Of a stretch of DNA of 64,000 nucleotides, positions 1 through 10,459 are shown piece after piece (the stretch's first letter is position 1; each line of letters begins with the position of its first letter). Source of the DNA: Arenicola marina (taxonomy: Eukaryota > Annelida > Polychaeta > Arenicolidae); contig OZ025255.1 of NCBI GenBank assembly GCA_964019135.1, positions 40,020,811 through 40,084,810 on the forward strand. Direction: 5' to 3'. A model generated the notes under the pieces. It did no database searches. It was not told where the DNA came from and saw only the letters and a list, made by a program, of their open reading frames with translations. Both the position numbers and the translations under genes were made by a program.

Positions 1-1218
1 ACTTTATCTGCCATCTATCAGACGCTTTATTCACAGGACAAAATTTATACGTATTAAATAGAGATGTAAAGTATTCAAACGCGTCATAAAAAGGAAGTTC
101 AGAAATTAGCATCAGTGATATATTAATCACTTGATTGATTAAAATTGTTTTAACCGACGTATCCTTGAGCAGCAAAAGTAAGAAAAGTAACAGTGGACAA
201 TAGGCAATAGATACATCAAAATTTTATTAGAACATCGCATTTTCAGGCTTGCACAGAGCTGCAATCACATCCCGGCCCTCCTGCTTAAAGTAGATTTTGT
301 CTGGAAGCATGGCTACGGCTCTTCGACATGCACCTCACTGCCATGCGCGTGGAAAGCAGGCGGACGCGGTTTAGTTGTGGCTGCAAGTAAAATATCAGAC
401 ATGGAATGGAAAGCTCCACATGCTCAACGACTGGGTATGTTTGGTATCACCAAACCATATTTACTAGTTAAGATATTAGAGCTGAAAATGGGAAAAGCTT
501 CACCTTGATAGTCATCTGACAAACATGTGAACGTAAACCTAACATTATACTATACAAACTTATCTAGTGGTACCGGTATAAACAGCGCCTTTGCCCTTTT
601 TGTATCAAACAGATCAGCAGAATTTGATGATCTTCTGACCAAGCTAAAGAAGGTAACCGGAACAATACAGGTCAACATTAAAATGAATGCATCCTATTCC
701 TACACCGTTAAATTCAATGGCTTGGAATGCTTTGGCTATATATACTGCATTCAATTCTACCAAGTTGAACTATCCTACGTCATTCATACACAGATTCAAG
801 TGCTTATACTCTCTATACGCATATTGCGTTATGTATAGTCCTTCACAGCTAAGGTGAACTTTACAGGGTTTATACTGTCTCCAAGAGACCCCACAAGGTG
901 GCAGCACTTCCCAAATCAAGAACCCCAGTTGGGGTCTTCTAGAATTGGGCTGGCTGGTTCCGCGATCAAATGTTATACATGTCAATACGGAAGCAATATA
1001 AGTATGTTTTATTTGCAAGCAGGTATCATATACCATCATATAGGCATTGCCAGATAGTGTGATCTGAAGTTAAACATAAAATTCAAATTAAACTGCCGCC
1101 GCTTCGGGAGAAGTTTGAGTCAGTCGGCTTACAGGAACCAGGCCGCTGTGACGACGGCGCTGCAAATGCCCAAGCACCATCAGCAACTGTCTGCGAATCC
1201 GCTGGATTAACTGCAACT
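1..1218. other. Non-coding stretch, no recognised gene
   Basis: Open frames here are short (103 residues at 527-838 on the plus strand is the longest) and have no recognisable domain, splice pattern or compositional bias. I see no terminal inverted repeats or tandem arrays. It may be intergenic or intronic. Confidence 0.5.
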
Positions 1219-1797
1219 GTGGTGAGACCTGTCTCTGCTATTCCACAGATATGTTCCGCCGTGCCGAAAAAAAGTGTGAAGTCTGAGGTTTCAGAAGAGC
1301 AGCCAGCCGTACCGAAGAAGCCTCGTAGAAGTCATACAAATTGCTCTCCGGTTTACTTGTTCCATGCTTGCCAAAGAAAGGTCGTTGACGCAGAAAAAGT
1401 GTCTTCAAATGAGGACCAGTCTATTGGTTGTGACACTATTCCTGGTGTAATATACTCCAGCCTTGCACGGAGCCCTAGCGGAGTGGAGCTAAGCAGAGAG
1501 TGACGCCACCTGGCGAATGATTGTGAGATGACCAAGATAGGTAAGATGGCTGAGTAAACGTGTGGTTTGTTGTCAACCAGTTGTTCGGAGTTATCTTTCC
1601 GTTTGTAGGTCTCATGAGACACTACATAATGGCGACGAGGATGCACATCCAAACATAAAAGCCATCTCTAACGCCAGCGGCCGCCGCTGGGTCCTGAAAT
1701 CCCATATTTCATGCGATACAGCCGCCGAAAGTCCGCCGAAATCGCCGCCGGTTCGACAACCACGTGAGTGAGCCCGCCAGTGTCAAACAGGATCATG

Positions 1798-2397
1798 GCA
1801 ACTGCCATTCACGTCACCCCAGTGCCTCCCTTCGATCCGTCCGGGAATCCATCCAACACAGCCCAGCGGTGGGAAAGATGGGTCCGTGGCTTCGAAATGT
1901 TTGCTGCTGCCTCGGGGTGCACGTGCAAGAAGCAAAAGCGACAATTACTATTGCACTGCGCTGGTCCAGACGTTCAGGACGTTTTTTTTACGTTGCCTGA
2001 AGGGTTAGATTCCGCAGATTCCGAGTACAGTACTGCCGTAGATGCCCCGAACAGACATTTTGCCCCCCTCACCAACACCAGTTACAGCAGGCACATGTTC
2101 CGTCAAGGGAAGCAAAAAGATGGGGATACCGTCCAGCAGTTCTCCACCCGACTCCGTGCGCTTGCCAAGCACTGTGTTTATGCCGCAGACCAGGTCGATG
2201 AATTCATCCGTGACCAGTTCATCGACAACTGCAAGTCACAGAAGCTTCGCACGAAACTCCTGGCTGCCCGAGATCTCACGCTTGATAATAAAACTCTCGA
2301 CATCGCGCAAGCCATGGAAGCCTCCGAACGTCAGGTCGCCGAAATCTCCTCCGACCGCCAACCCGACAAGGCTTACCACGCTACTGATCACCGCTAA
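1798..2397 (+). pseudogene. gag-like region of the LTR fossil
   Basis: An open stretch of about 200 residues begins MATAIHVTPVPPFDP and contains the WERWVRGFEMF and QFSTRLRALAKHC segments typical of Ty3/gypsy capsid regions. The family role is the particle protein of the retrotransposon. It is part of a broken copy and is not expected to act. Confidence 0.75.
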
Positions 2398-2479
2398 AGT
2401 AAACACTATGATTGTTCGAGCACACGTTATAATGAAAGCTACAGTCGATTCCCTACTAACGTCGACGGATTTTAACATT

Positions 2480-2935
2480 GTTACCGTTGTGCCCCTAGAG
2501 AAGCGGGCTTGCCTGGGGGCACTTGCGCCAACAGGGTATCCAAAAACCAAGTCCCTGATCCGCAGCAAGGTCTGGTTTCCAGGAATTGATGCCCGAACAG
2601 AAGATGCTGTCAGCCGCTGTATTCCATGTTAAGCGAACACAAACCGGGCAAGTCACGAACCGCTGCAGATGTCGCCACTTCCACGAGACGCCTGGCTCAA
2701 CCTGAGCATGGATTTCTGTGGTCCGTTGCCGACTGGTGAATATCTCCTTGTCATCGTAGACGAATTCTCCCGCTACCCGGTCGTAGAAGTAGTCCGTTTG
2801 ACAAGTGCCGACACCGTAATCCCCGTCATGGAACGCATATGTGGCATGTTCAGTATGCCCGAAACTGTCAAGACTGACAATGGTCCTCCATTCTCTGGAC
2901 TGAGATGGCAAAACTTCCTTCGTCAAACACCGTAA
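2480..2935 (+). pseudogene. integrase zinc-binding and core region of the LTR fossil
   Basis: Readable segments include a KVWFPGIDARTEDAV stretch resembling the integrase H2C2 region, followed by LSMDFCGPLPTGEYLLVIVD and VKTDNGPPF, which match the first and second acidic blocks of an rve integrase core. The remainder of the integrase is found past nested insertions at 3792-4322. This is a fossil. Confidence 0.75.
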
Positions 2936-3006
2936 AACGACGCCGCTGTGACCGCAGGCCAATGCACAAGCCGAGGCTTTTAACAAGCCTCTGGTGAAAG
3001 CTATCC

Positions 3007-3330
3007 GTGCCGCTCATGTCCGCGCAAGCCATTGAAGACGAGTATCATTTCATCTGTATCTGTCCCCATTACGATCATATTAGAAATGCGTTTTTAAGCA
3101 GGACTGTATTGTATCCATCGCGGGCCCAATTTATTGTAATGCTATCCTCTCAAAATTCTTCTGAACTTCGGAATATAGCTGCTTATACGTATAATGCTTT
3201 CAAGTTTCGCAAATTGAGTTTATAAATGTACCAACACACTCATATGTACTGCACTTGGCACTGAACTGATACCATGGGCCCATGGCCTGAAAGGTATGCA
3301 ATAAACGTTCTTACATTGTATGTCCAGTGC
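3007..3330 (+). mobile_element. 3' tail of a CR1/L2-like LINE, nested in the LTR fossil
   Basis: The frame 3007-3225 reads EDEYHFICICPHYDHIR and ends FKFRKLSL, like the C-terminal zinc-knuckle end of a non-LTR ORF2. The 3' UTR contains ACCATGGGC, GGCCTGAAAG and AATAAACGTT. A second LINE at 36480-38030 (minus strand) has a matching EDEYHF segment and the same 3' UTR landmarks, so both belong to one family. This copy is strongly 5' truncated, as expected for target-primed insertion. Confidence 0.7.
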
Positions 3331-3348
3331 CACCCATGGAAGCAGGAG

Positions 3349-3726
3349 TTAAAGCAATATATTCCGTATTTTTTTGTATTACCAACCTCTTCTCCGTGTC
3401 AAATAAGTAAATTCTGTCTTGAATTTAAATCCTGAAAGCCTGCGGTCTGTCAGGAGAAAAGCATTTTGGTCAACGAAGCAGAAGTTGGTGGCCCGCTTTA
3501 TATCCCTGCGCGCCTATTCGCAGTTCGCTATTTTATGTGTGATGTCGACCGCGGCTCGCTATCACGTCCGCGCGATATAAATAAACCGCGCAGCTGTATG
3601 TTGAAATGTTTGTGATACAGACTCAAAGAGATATAAAACATATGCATCATAAATTTTGAGATACTTTTGGTCTTGATTCTAAAATGTAAAAAATCTAAGA
3701 TGGCGCATGTAAGCATATTGCTTTAA
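3349..3726 (+). mobile_element. TTAA MITE, family A (copy 1)
   Basis: The element starts TTAAAGCAATAT and ends ATATTGCTTTAA, so it has inverted ends and TTAA at both borders, as left by piggyBac-type insertion. A near-identical copy in the same orientation lies at 51727-52099. It has no coding capacity. It is inserted in the LTR fossil and is therefore younger than it. Confidence 0.85.
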
Positions 3727-3791
3727 CGAAATTCCTCCATGCCTACCGCTGCAAACCGCATGTCTCAACTCGGTTCACGCCCCACCGTCTC

Positions 3792-4322
3792 ATGTTTGGT
3801 CGCGATCCCCGCACCAAGCTGCCTGAACAAGCACAGAGTCCAAGCCATTCCGCTGACTGCCGTGTGCAGGACACCGACCGCAGTGCAAAATCCGGCATGA
3901 AAGCGTATTGTGACAAGTATCGCCATGCTAAGCCGGCGAACATTCGCGCCGGAGATGTTGTTCTGGTCAAACAGCGCAAACAAAACAAACTGTCAACTTC
4001 GTATGATCCAGAGCCAATGATTGTCAGTGCCCAGAAGGGTTCTATGATCACCGCTTCCCGCTCGGATGGGTCTCAGGTTACCCGTAACTCATCCATGTTC
4101 TGTTCGCTGCCGAACACAAATCCTGAGGACATTCCCCCGCCGCAAATACCGGACTGTGATCCACTGGAAGAACTCAATTCCCAGGATCCCCCACAGCCGG
4201 ATGAACCGCAGCCGCCCGGCCAGCCATCCGAAGCTCCCATTCGGACTACTACCGGACCGGTAGCTACACGGCGCCCGAGACATAACGTCAAACCCCCTCG
4301 CCGTCTCATCGAAGAGACTTAA
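3792..4322 (+). pseudogene. integrase C-terminal tail of the LTR fossil
   Basis: This 176-residue frame starts MFGRDPRTKLPEQ and includes MKAYCDKYRHAKPANIRAGD and a VLVKQRKQNKLST segment, the usual C-terminal integrase tail of Ty3/gypsy elements. A proline-rich end follows. It is separated from the core by the nested LINE tail and MITE. This is a fossil. Confidence 0.75.
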
Positions 4323-5466
4323 TTTCTCATTTGCTAGGAGGGAGAGACAACAATGACATTGCTGTAAAGTCAAATAAGAATGCAGACTCAATTGTGAATT
4401 GTTTCATATCTTTTATTTCAGATTGAAAAGACACCTTCTTGACTGACATTAATCCGCAAGTTATTGCAAGTTATCCACAAGTGATCCGTATTTCATTTCA
4501 GGGTTCCAGAGACGATTTGAGATTTTGAAGTTTTATATTACCCGGTTAACACATAGACATTCTGATATTGTGAACTCACATTTTATCCGATAATCCATTT
4601 TCCCCTCTGGTAAATCTACATTTCACAAAACACATTTCTCATGTTCAATGCCATGTAAACTGCAATTCTCTTTTTTCCATTTTATAAGATGGCGTGTAAT
4701 GTTGTGACAATAAGGGAATGCACAAATCCTCATATTTTTCAGATATAATTCATACAAAGAACATTCATAACCGCTCAATATATTTTAAACTTTGATTGAA
4801 AGATAATAATAATACACCTAGAAATTTCACCATAAAGAAGGTGCAGATGAGGTATCAAACTAAAGTTGTTTTAATTATACAGGCGCATAGTAAGATTTTG
4901 AGGTTTTCATGACAATATCTGCTGCCACAACTTTATAAATCTCCAGATAATTTTACATGCAACCAAGCTAAGAGATTTTTCATGCACACATATAGATATA
5001 TAACATAATTACATATATAATTGCATAAAACAGGCTTAACATTCACAAAATCTGCCTGATGGCCACTGGGGTATTGACCGAATGTTTACATGGGCGATAA
5101 TAGATGGTTTATGCCATCTATCAGCCTTTAGCGGACGTTTAGCAACAAAAATGTTTCATATATGGTCTCCCTGCACTTTCTAAAGTATGAATGCAGTAAA
5201 AGCAGGTAAACAATTCTGCAATATGTATATACAATAAGCCCACTAAGACTGAAACACAGACGCACTCAACGGTAAGATTTGTTCCCCTCTGGCAGTTCGA
5301 GTTTTAGTCGCTAGGCGTCGCATTGCAGCTCCATGGTAAAATGGGAAAGTCGCGTATTCGGTCAGCGCCAGTCGCGCCATTTACCATTGTCGTAAGTGGG
5401 TAACCTGGTAACAAATGATGTCGTAGAACCCCGATCTCCCGTCAGAGGGCGTTACGCTTGCGCCAT
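4323..5466. other. AT-rich non-coding stretch
   Basis: AT-rich sequence downstream of the LTR fossil. I see no gene, no inverted ends and no second LTR. Confidence 0.5.
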
Positions 5467-5819
5467 AGTGGGCGCATTTCTTTGGTAACCCGGGTGTATC
5501 CCTGCGGTGGACCGAATACGCACATTACGCATCGGTTGACCGCCCGACACTTCTTTCACCTGGGCATGGGTGCACGCGCATCCATTCGGTATGCCGATGT
5601 GCCCGTTCAAAACAGCACGGGACATTCAGGAGAAGATGGCGGCTGATTGAAAGGTGATGAGAGTAGGTTGGTTCCAGTGCTCGTACTTGCACCGGATATG
5701 AACGGTTTGTGTATTTCATTGGAGTAGGCATATCCCTATCGGCCCACCCGGAAGTTCGCTGTCACGTGTTGCGGGTCCCGAGCGGGATACCGAACCTGGC
5801 CCAAAGAAATGCGCCCAGT
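5467..5819. mobile_element. MITE with GGGCGCATTTCTTTGG ends
   Basis: Left end AGTGGGCGCATTTCTTTGG at 5467 is matched by its reverse complement CCAAAGAAATGCGCCCAGT at 5801-5819. The interior is GC-rich and non-coding. The superfamily is unassigned and no clear target duplication is seen. Confidence 0.7.
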
Positions 5820-6366
5820 CCCTCTGCCCCACGTCAAATTTAACCATCAGAATTATCCTTCATACGCGAAAATTTAAATTAATCTAATCGAAGATAAATT
5901 TGCAGTCTGGCATCAAATACACCACTGTTTAACATTTACTGTGCCACTGGTACCATACCTGACGAATGCATTTGATTTTGATTAATTTGAAGCCCTGTTA
6001 CTTTCGAACTATATTTTCGAGTGCGGTCGAGGTCAAGGGCGTGAAGTGTTTTGAACTTTGACCCGTGTTATTTTGAAATAATTTTTCGCTTAGCTATTCC
6101 AATGTGATCATTTGACAACGGAATGTCTATATTTTTCAAATTCTGCATCGAAAATTCAATATTCAATCTAAAAAAAAAACGTCTAAAACCATTCGTGACC
6201 CCAGGACCGTTGGGGTCAACCATGAGGTGTTCGGTGACGTGGGGCAGAGATGATGTGAGGAACGAGCGCCCTCTGCTGGCAGAGTGGTAGAACCCGTAGC
6301 CTGGTTCCACGGCCCCAACTTCACTTGTATGAGTTTGACCGGCGGTACCAGCTTATAGAACCCGTG

Positions 6367-6795
6367 GCTCAAGCTCCCCGCACGGTGGCGCTACGCAAGC
6401 TAGCTTTTACCGCTGCTGTCGCCTGGGGGCACATTTCAAGATTCTTGAAAAACGGTCAAATCAGCTGTAATTTCTCGCAACATTAAAATTGTCAACAATA
6501 AAACATAAAAATAAGGAGCTTTGTGTATTTAATACAGCAAAAAACATCTTGTATCCTTTCGAAAAAGTTATAATTGTGACAGAACTCTTTCTCTTCATCA
6601 CCTGATTTCATGTGTTATTAGGCTTAGGCGGGGTCCCAGCACTAATTTATAGAAATGCGCGACGCATTTTCCCTATCGATTTGCATAGCGCCGCCCTGGC
6701 CAGCGAATGTGAAAATGCATTGAAGACGTAGGCGACAACAGAGATATAATGGAGCCCTAGCGGAGTGAGTCGAAGGCACAGAGTGCCTGTGGTTA
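6367..6795 (+). repeat. Dispersed repeat B, long copy
   Basis: It begins near CTCCCCGCACGGTGGCGC and ends near CCCTAGCGGAGTGAGTCG. The 6525-6795 part recurs in reverse orientation at 43855-44155. The end motifs also recur at 20829-20900 and flank the insertion at 54270. It is non-coding, probably a MITE or SINE-like family. Confidence 0.7.
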
Positions 6796-7522
6796 TTAGA
6801 AATGCAGTAAAGGTATGTTCAAGCTAGTTTACAAAAATAGAGCAGTCTGTGTTAGAAAATAATTCCAAGTATGTTTAAATAGACAAATATAAAAGGACAA
6901 TTATTGAAATGTATAAATATTCTCAATTTCCAATTAAAAATAAAAACACATGGTGACGCATCTCTCGCGTCGTCTGCTTCACGCACTATGTTCTACAGGC
7001 GTGATCGATTCGCCTCTTCCAAAGTCTACCTCTTCCGGAAGAGTGCATGCAGTACGATCGTTTTGCCTCTTCTATTCCAAAAAGACCTCTTCTGCTCTTC
7101 CGCCCAGGTAGGTGAAACAGAAAAGAGGTAGAGGCTATTCCAAGATGGGGGAACCTAATTATGCAATATTCGCTCAATGTGACCAAATAGGTTTCAGGGG
7201 AAATACATGAATGAAACAATGTATAAAATTATGTGAAACATATGTAAGACCTTATATTTTGGTATTTGAAAGGCATGTGTCAGGTATATGAGGGTTCATG
7301 CATATATATGCAGTTAACCCTGTATCTATCTGTTGAAGTTGGGCGATAATATATGGACGTGGGCGATAGATCGTGAGCTATAAGTGAGTTTCCGTTGGCC
7401 ATATTGAAACTACTCTTCTAACTCGTCAGACGCGATCGATTCATCGCTCATATTCTCTGTTCTTGGATGAGCTCTTCACTTTCTGAAAGAGTTGAATCGA
7501 TTAGACTCTAAATGTAGAACAC
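6796..7522. other. Non-coding stretch upstream of the RecQ-like exons
   Basis: No recognised gene. It holds degenerate CTCTTCC-rich segments. It could include 5' exons of the helicase pseudogene that are too short to recognise. Confidence 0.4.
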
Positions 7523-8518
7523 GTGTCAGGGTATTTCAAGCCGACTCGGAGTGTCTTATGCCTTAAAGGAAAAACAGCTGCACGCCTTAAGTCGCCAGAA
7601 GAGGGAAACTCTACGTTTTGTCTTCTTCCAACAGGATATGGGAAGAGCGTTATATTTAGCTATTCTCCATTCATAATGAACGAGGTGAGCGCATTAAATG
7701 TGTTAAAGCTGCTCATGCAACAATTTGTAAACACATTAAAGCTGCTCATACATAAATTTTAGACGGATCTTGAATAGTTTAGAGAGAGCGTAACTTACTG
7801 AGATAAAGACAGTGCCAGATATATGAGAAGTAGTAGTTTAAGTAGTAGGCCTAAATTATCTGTCCACGTTAATATTTACAGAAACAGGGACAAGAAGGCA
7901 ACATAGCCCTCGTAGTGTCGCCATTAATGGCTTTGATGGGGGATTAGGTGGCCTCTTGGAGGAAGAATGGTGTCAAGTGCGCCGCCATCGTCAAGAAAGA
8001 AGAGATAGATGAAGTTGACATTGCAGGTGTATATAGTAGGGAGGGGAGGGGGGTCCAGTGTCCAGCGTCGATTTCATTCATTCTCAAATCAAATGTCGAT
8101 TTTTCACCACTTTTGGTGTCGCCTTTTGGCTAAATTCAGTATCTTATTTTTTTCAAAAATCTGTTTCGATGACGCTTTTTTAGATCCGCAGTGTCGGCAT
8201 TTGGGGGGCAATGTCGACTGTCGATTTTTCAAATATGCCTGCGTCGCGTGTCGCCATTTACACCTGTTTGACCGTTTATGGTGGGGGAAGATGTGGGGGT
8301 CGGGTCCACATTTAAAAGAATTATTTTCTGTCTTCCCAGTTAAAAGATGAATTCCCGGTTCACGAAGAATTAGTTTCCTCATTCTAAGCTCACTGTGAAA
8401 CAAAAAGCCAATCGACGAGGAACGGAAATATCCCTTGCCTCTCTCTCCTATCATATAGGTACCGCAGGTTTTGTTTATTTTTTTGTCTGACGCATGTAAC
8501 CACGAGCGTTTAAAGTTG

Positions 8519-8917
8519 CATGTCGAGCTCTTTCCCGCCAAAACTAAAGAGGTCAAAATACTAATAAGAATCAGTCCTAGAATCATTCAAGACTTCTTTT
8601 GTCTATACTCCACCCATGCCAGACTGCCAAATAGTGTCTCTTAGCCTTGCCCGTTGTATCAATTTACCACAAGTTTTCATTTTAGTGGTAAACGTCATCA
8701 GTTTGTGTGCTTCGCGATGCTTTGGTATAAGTAGCAGTACAGCGACCGAGTTCTATGGTGTCCCGGGATAGACAAGTTTGCCACACCATAGCCGAAACGG
8801 CGATGTTCATCAGATTTTTGAATTCATAGAATGAAACAATCGAGTTTTCTGCAAATTTTGATATAAATTTCGCCTAGGCTTAGTTTTGGCGGGAAAGAAC
8901 TCGACATGCAACTTTAA
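8519..8917. mobile_element. TTAA MITE, family B
   Basis: The left end TTAAAGTTGCATGTCGAG is matched by CTCGACATGCAACTTTAA at 8900-8917, with TTAA at both borders. The inverted repeat extends about 40 bp (through CTTTCCCGCCAAAACTAA). It is non-coding. It lies just left of the large transposon, in the intron of the helicase pseudogene. Confidence 0.8.
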
Positions 8918-8984
8918 CGTCTTCGTTCATTATTAGTCCCCATGCGGTCATCTGCACTAAGCCCCACCTCTCATTGTCTATATA

Positions 8985-9042
8985 TTACGGAGCCCCGCTA
9001 GGGACATTCAGAATTACTTTTTATCTCGTTCGCACGAGATAG
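8985..9042 (+). repeat. Left terminal inverted repeat of the large transposon
   Basis: Starts TTACGGAGCCCCGCTAGG, passes through ACATTCAGAATTAC and enters the first satellite unit. It matches the right end with G/C and C/T differences only. Confidence 0.9.
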
Positions 9043-10335
9043 TATCTCGTTCGCACGACATAGTATCTCGTTCGCACGACATACCATCTCGTTCGCACGA
9101 CATAGTATCTCGTTCGCACGAGATAGTATCTCGTTCGCACGAGAAAGTATCTCGTTCGCACGATATAGCATCTCGTTCTCACGACATAGCATCTCGTTCG
9201 CACGACATAATATCTCGTTCGCACGATATAGCATCTCGTTCGCACGACATAGTATCTCGTTCGCACGAGATAGCATCTCGTTCGCACGACATAGCATCTC
9301 GTTCGCACGACATAGTATCTCGTTCGCACGACTTAGTATCTCGTTCGCACGACATAGTATCTCGTTCGCACGACTTAGTATCTCGTTCGCACGAGATAGT
9401 ATCTCGTTCGCACGACATAGTATCTCGTTCGCACGAGATAGTATCTCGTTCGCACGAGATAGCATCTCGTTCGCACGAGATAGTATCTCGTTCGCACGAC
9501 ATAGCATCTCGTTCGCACGACATAGTATCTCGTTCGCACGACTTAGTATCTCGTTCGCACGAGATATTATCTCGTTCGCACGAGATAGTATCTCGTTCGC
9601 ACGAGATAGTATCTCGTTCGCACGACATAGTATCTCGTTCGCACGACATAGTATTTCGTTCGCGCGAGATAATATCTCGTTCACACGAGATAGTATCTCG
9701 TTCGCACGATATAGCATCTCGTTCTCACGACATAGCATCTCGTTCGCACGACATAGTATCTCGTTCGCACGATATAGCATCTCGTTCGCACGACATAGTA
9801 TCTCGTTCGCACGAGATAGCATCTCGTTCGCACGACATAGCATCTCGTTCGCACGACATAGTATCTCGTTCGCACGACTTAGTATCTCGTTCGCACGACA
9901 TAGTATCTCGTTCGCACGACTTAGTATCTCGTTCGCACGACATAGTATCTCGTTCGCACGAGATAGTATCTCGTTCGCACGAGATAGCATCTCGTTCGCA
10001 CGAGATAGCATCTCGTTCTCACGACATAGCATCTCGTTCGCACGACTTAGCATCTCGTTCGCACGACATAGTATCTCGTTCGCACGAGATAGTATCTCGT
10101 TCGCACGACATAGTATCTCGTTCGCACGAGATAGCATCTCGTTCGCACGAGATAGTATCTCGTTCGCACGACATAGCATCTCGTTCGCACGACATAGTAT
10201 CTCGTTCGCACGACTTAGTATCTCGTTCGCACGAGATAGTATCTCGTTCGCACGAGATAGTATCTCGTTCGCACGAGATAGTATCTCGTTCGCACGACAT
10301 AGTATCTCGTTCGCACGACATAGTATTTCGTTCGC
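9024..10335 (-). repeat. Left subterminal satellite array, 21-bp unit
   Basis: About 62 tandem units of 21 bp. The commonest core is ATCTCGTTCGCACGAGAT, a 7-bp palindrome around a 4-base loop, alternating with an ACGACAT variant that breaks one arm. Because 21 is divisible by three, all minus-strand frames stay open and give heptads such as SRANEIL. I do not regard these as protein genes. A higher-order repeat of 26 units is visible: the rare CGATATAGCA variant recurs 546 bp apart (9161 and 9707) with matching neighbours. Confidence 0.95.
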
Positions 10336-10459
10336 GCTGATCCCCTGCATTGTGCGTAGATGCACCTTCCATGTGAGAGCGGGCAAGTCTTGCCACACGT
10401 GGAAAGGATATTTCTTAATTGTTCATCTGACATCCTGGGACTCAAGGGCTGTTCATAAA

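Larger units (their letters stand above)
1628..4322 (+). mobile_element. Ty3/gypsy-type LTR retrotransposon fossil
   Basis: The recognisable parts, in order, are a primer-binding-like TGGCGACGAGG at about 1630, a gag-like region (1798-2397), an integrase zinc-binding/core region (about 2480-2935) and an integrase C-terminal tail (3792-4322). The order gag then integrase, and the integrase tail with a VLVKQ...NKLST signature, fit Ty3/gypsy. Reverse transcriptase was not recognised, and no second LTR was found downstream. The copy is broken, with several lesions, and carries a LINE tail (about 3007-3330) and a TTAA MITE (3349-3726) nested in it. It is clearly an old fossil. The 5' LTR probably lies just upstream of 1628 but its outer edge could not be placed. 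Confidence 0.8.

Noticed and set aside
9000-10335. CRISPR-like array (regular repeats)
   Set aside because: Units are contiguous with no spacers, in an animal genome; this is a satellite.
8998-10398. Minus-strand 466-residue frame of SRANEIL heptads, and overlapping frames of similar repeats
   Set aside because: All are products of the 21-bp satellite, which stays open in every minus-strand frame because 21 is a multiple of three. There is no start context, splice site or homologous domain.
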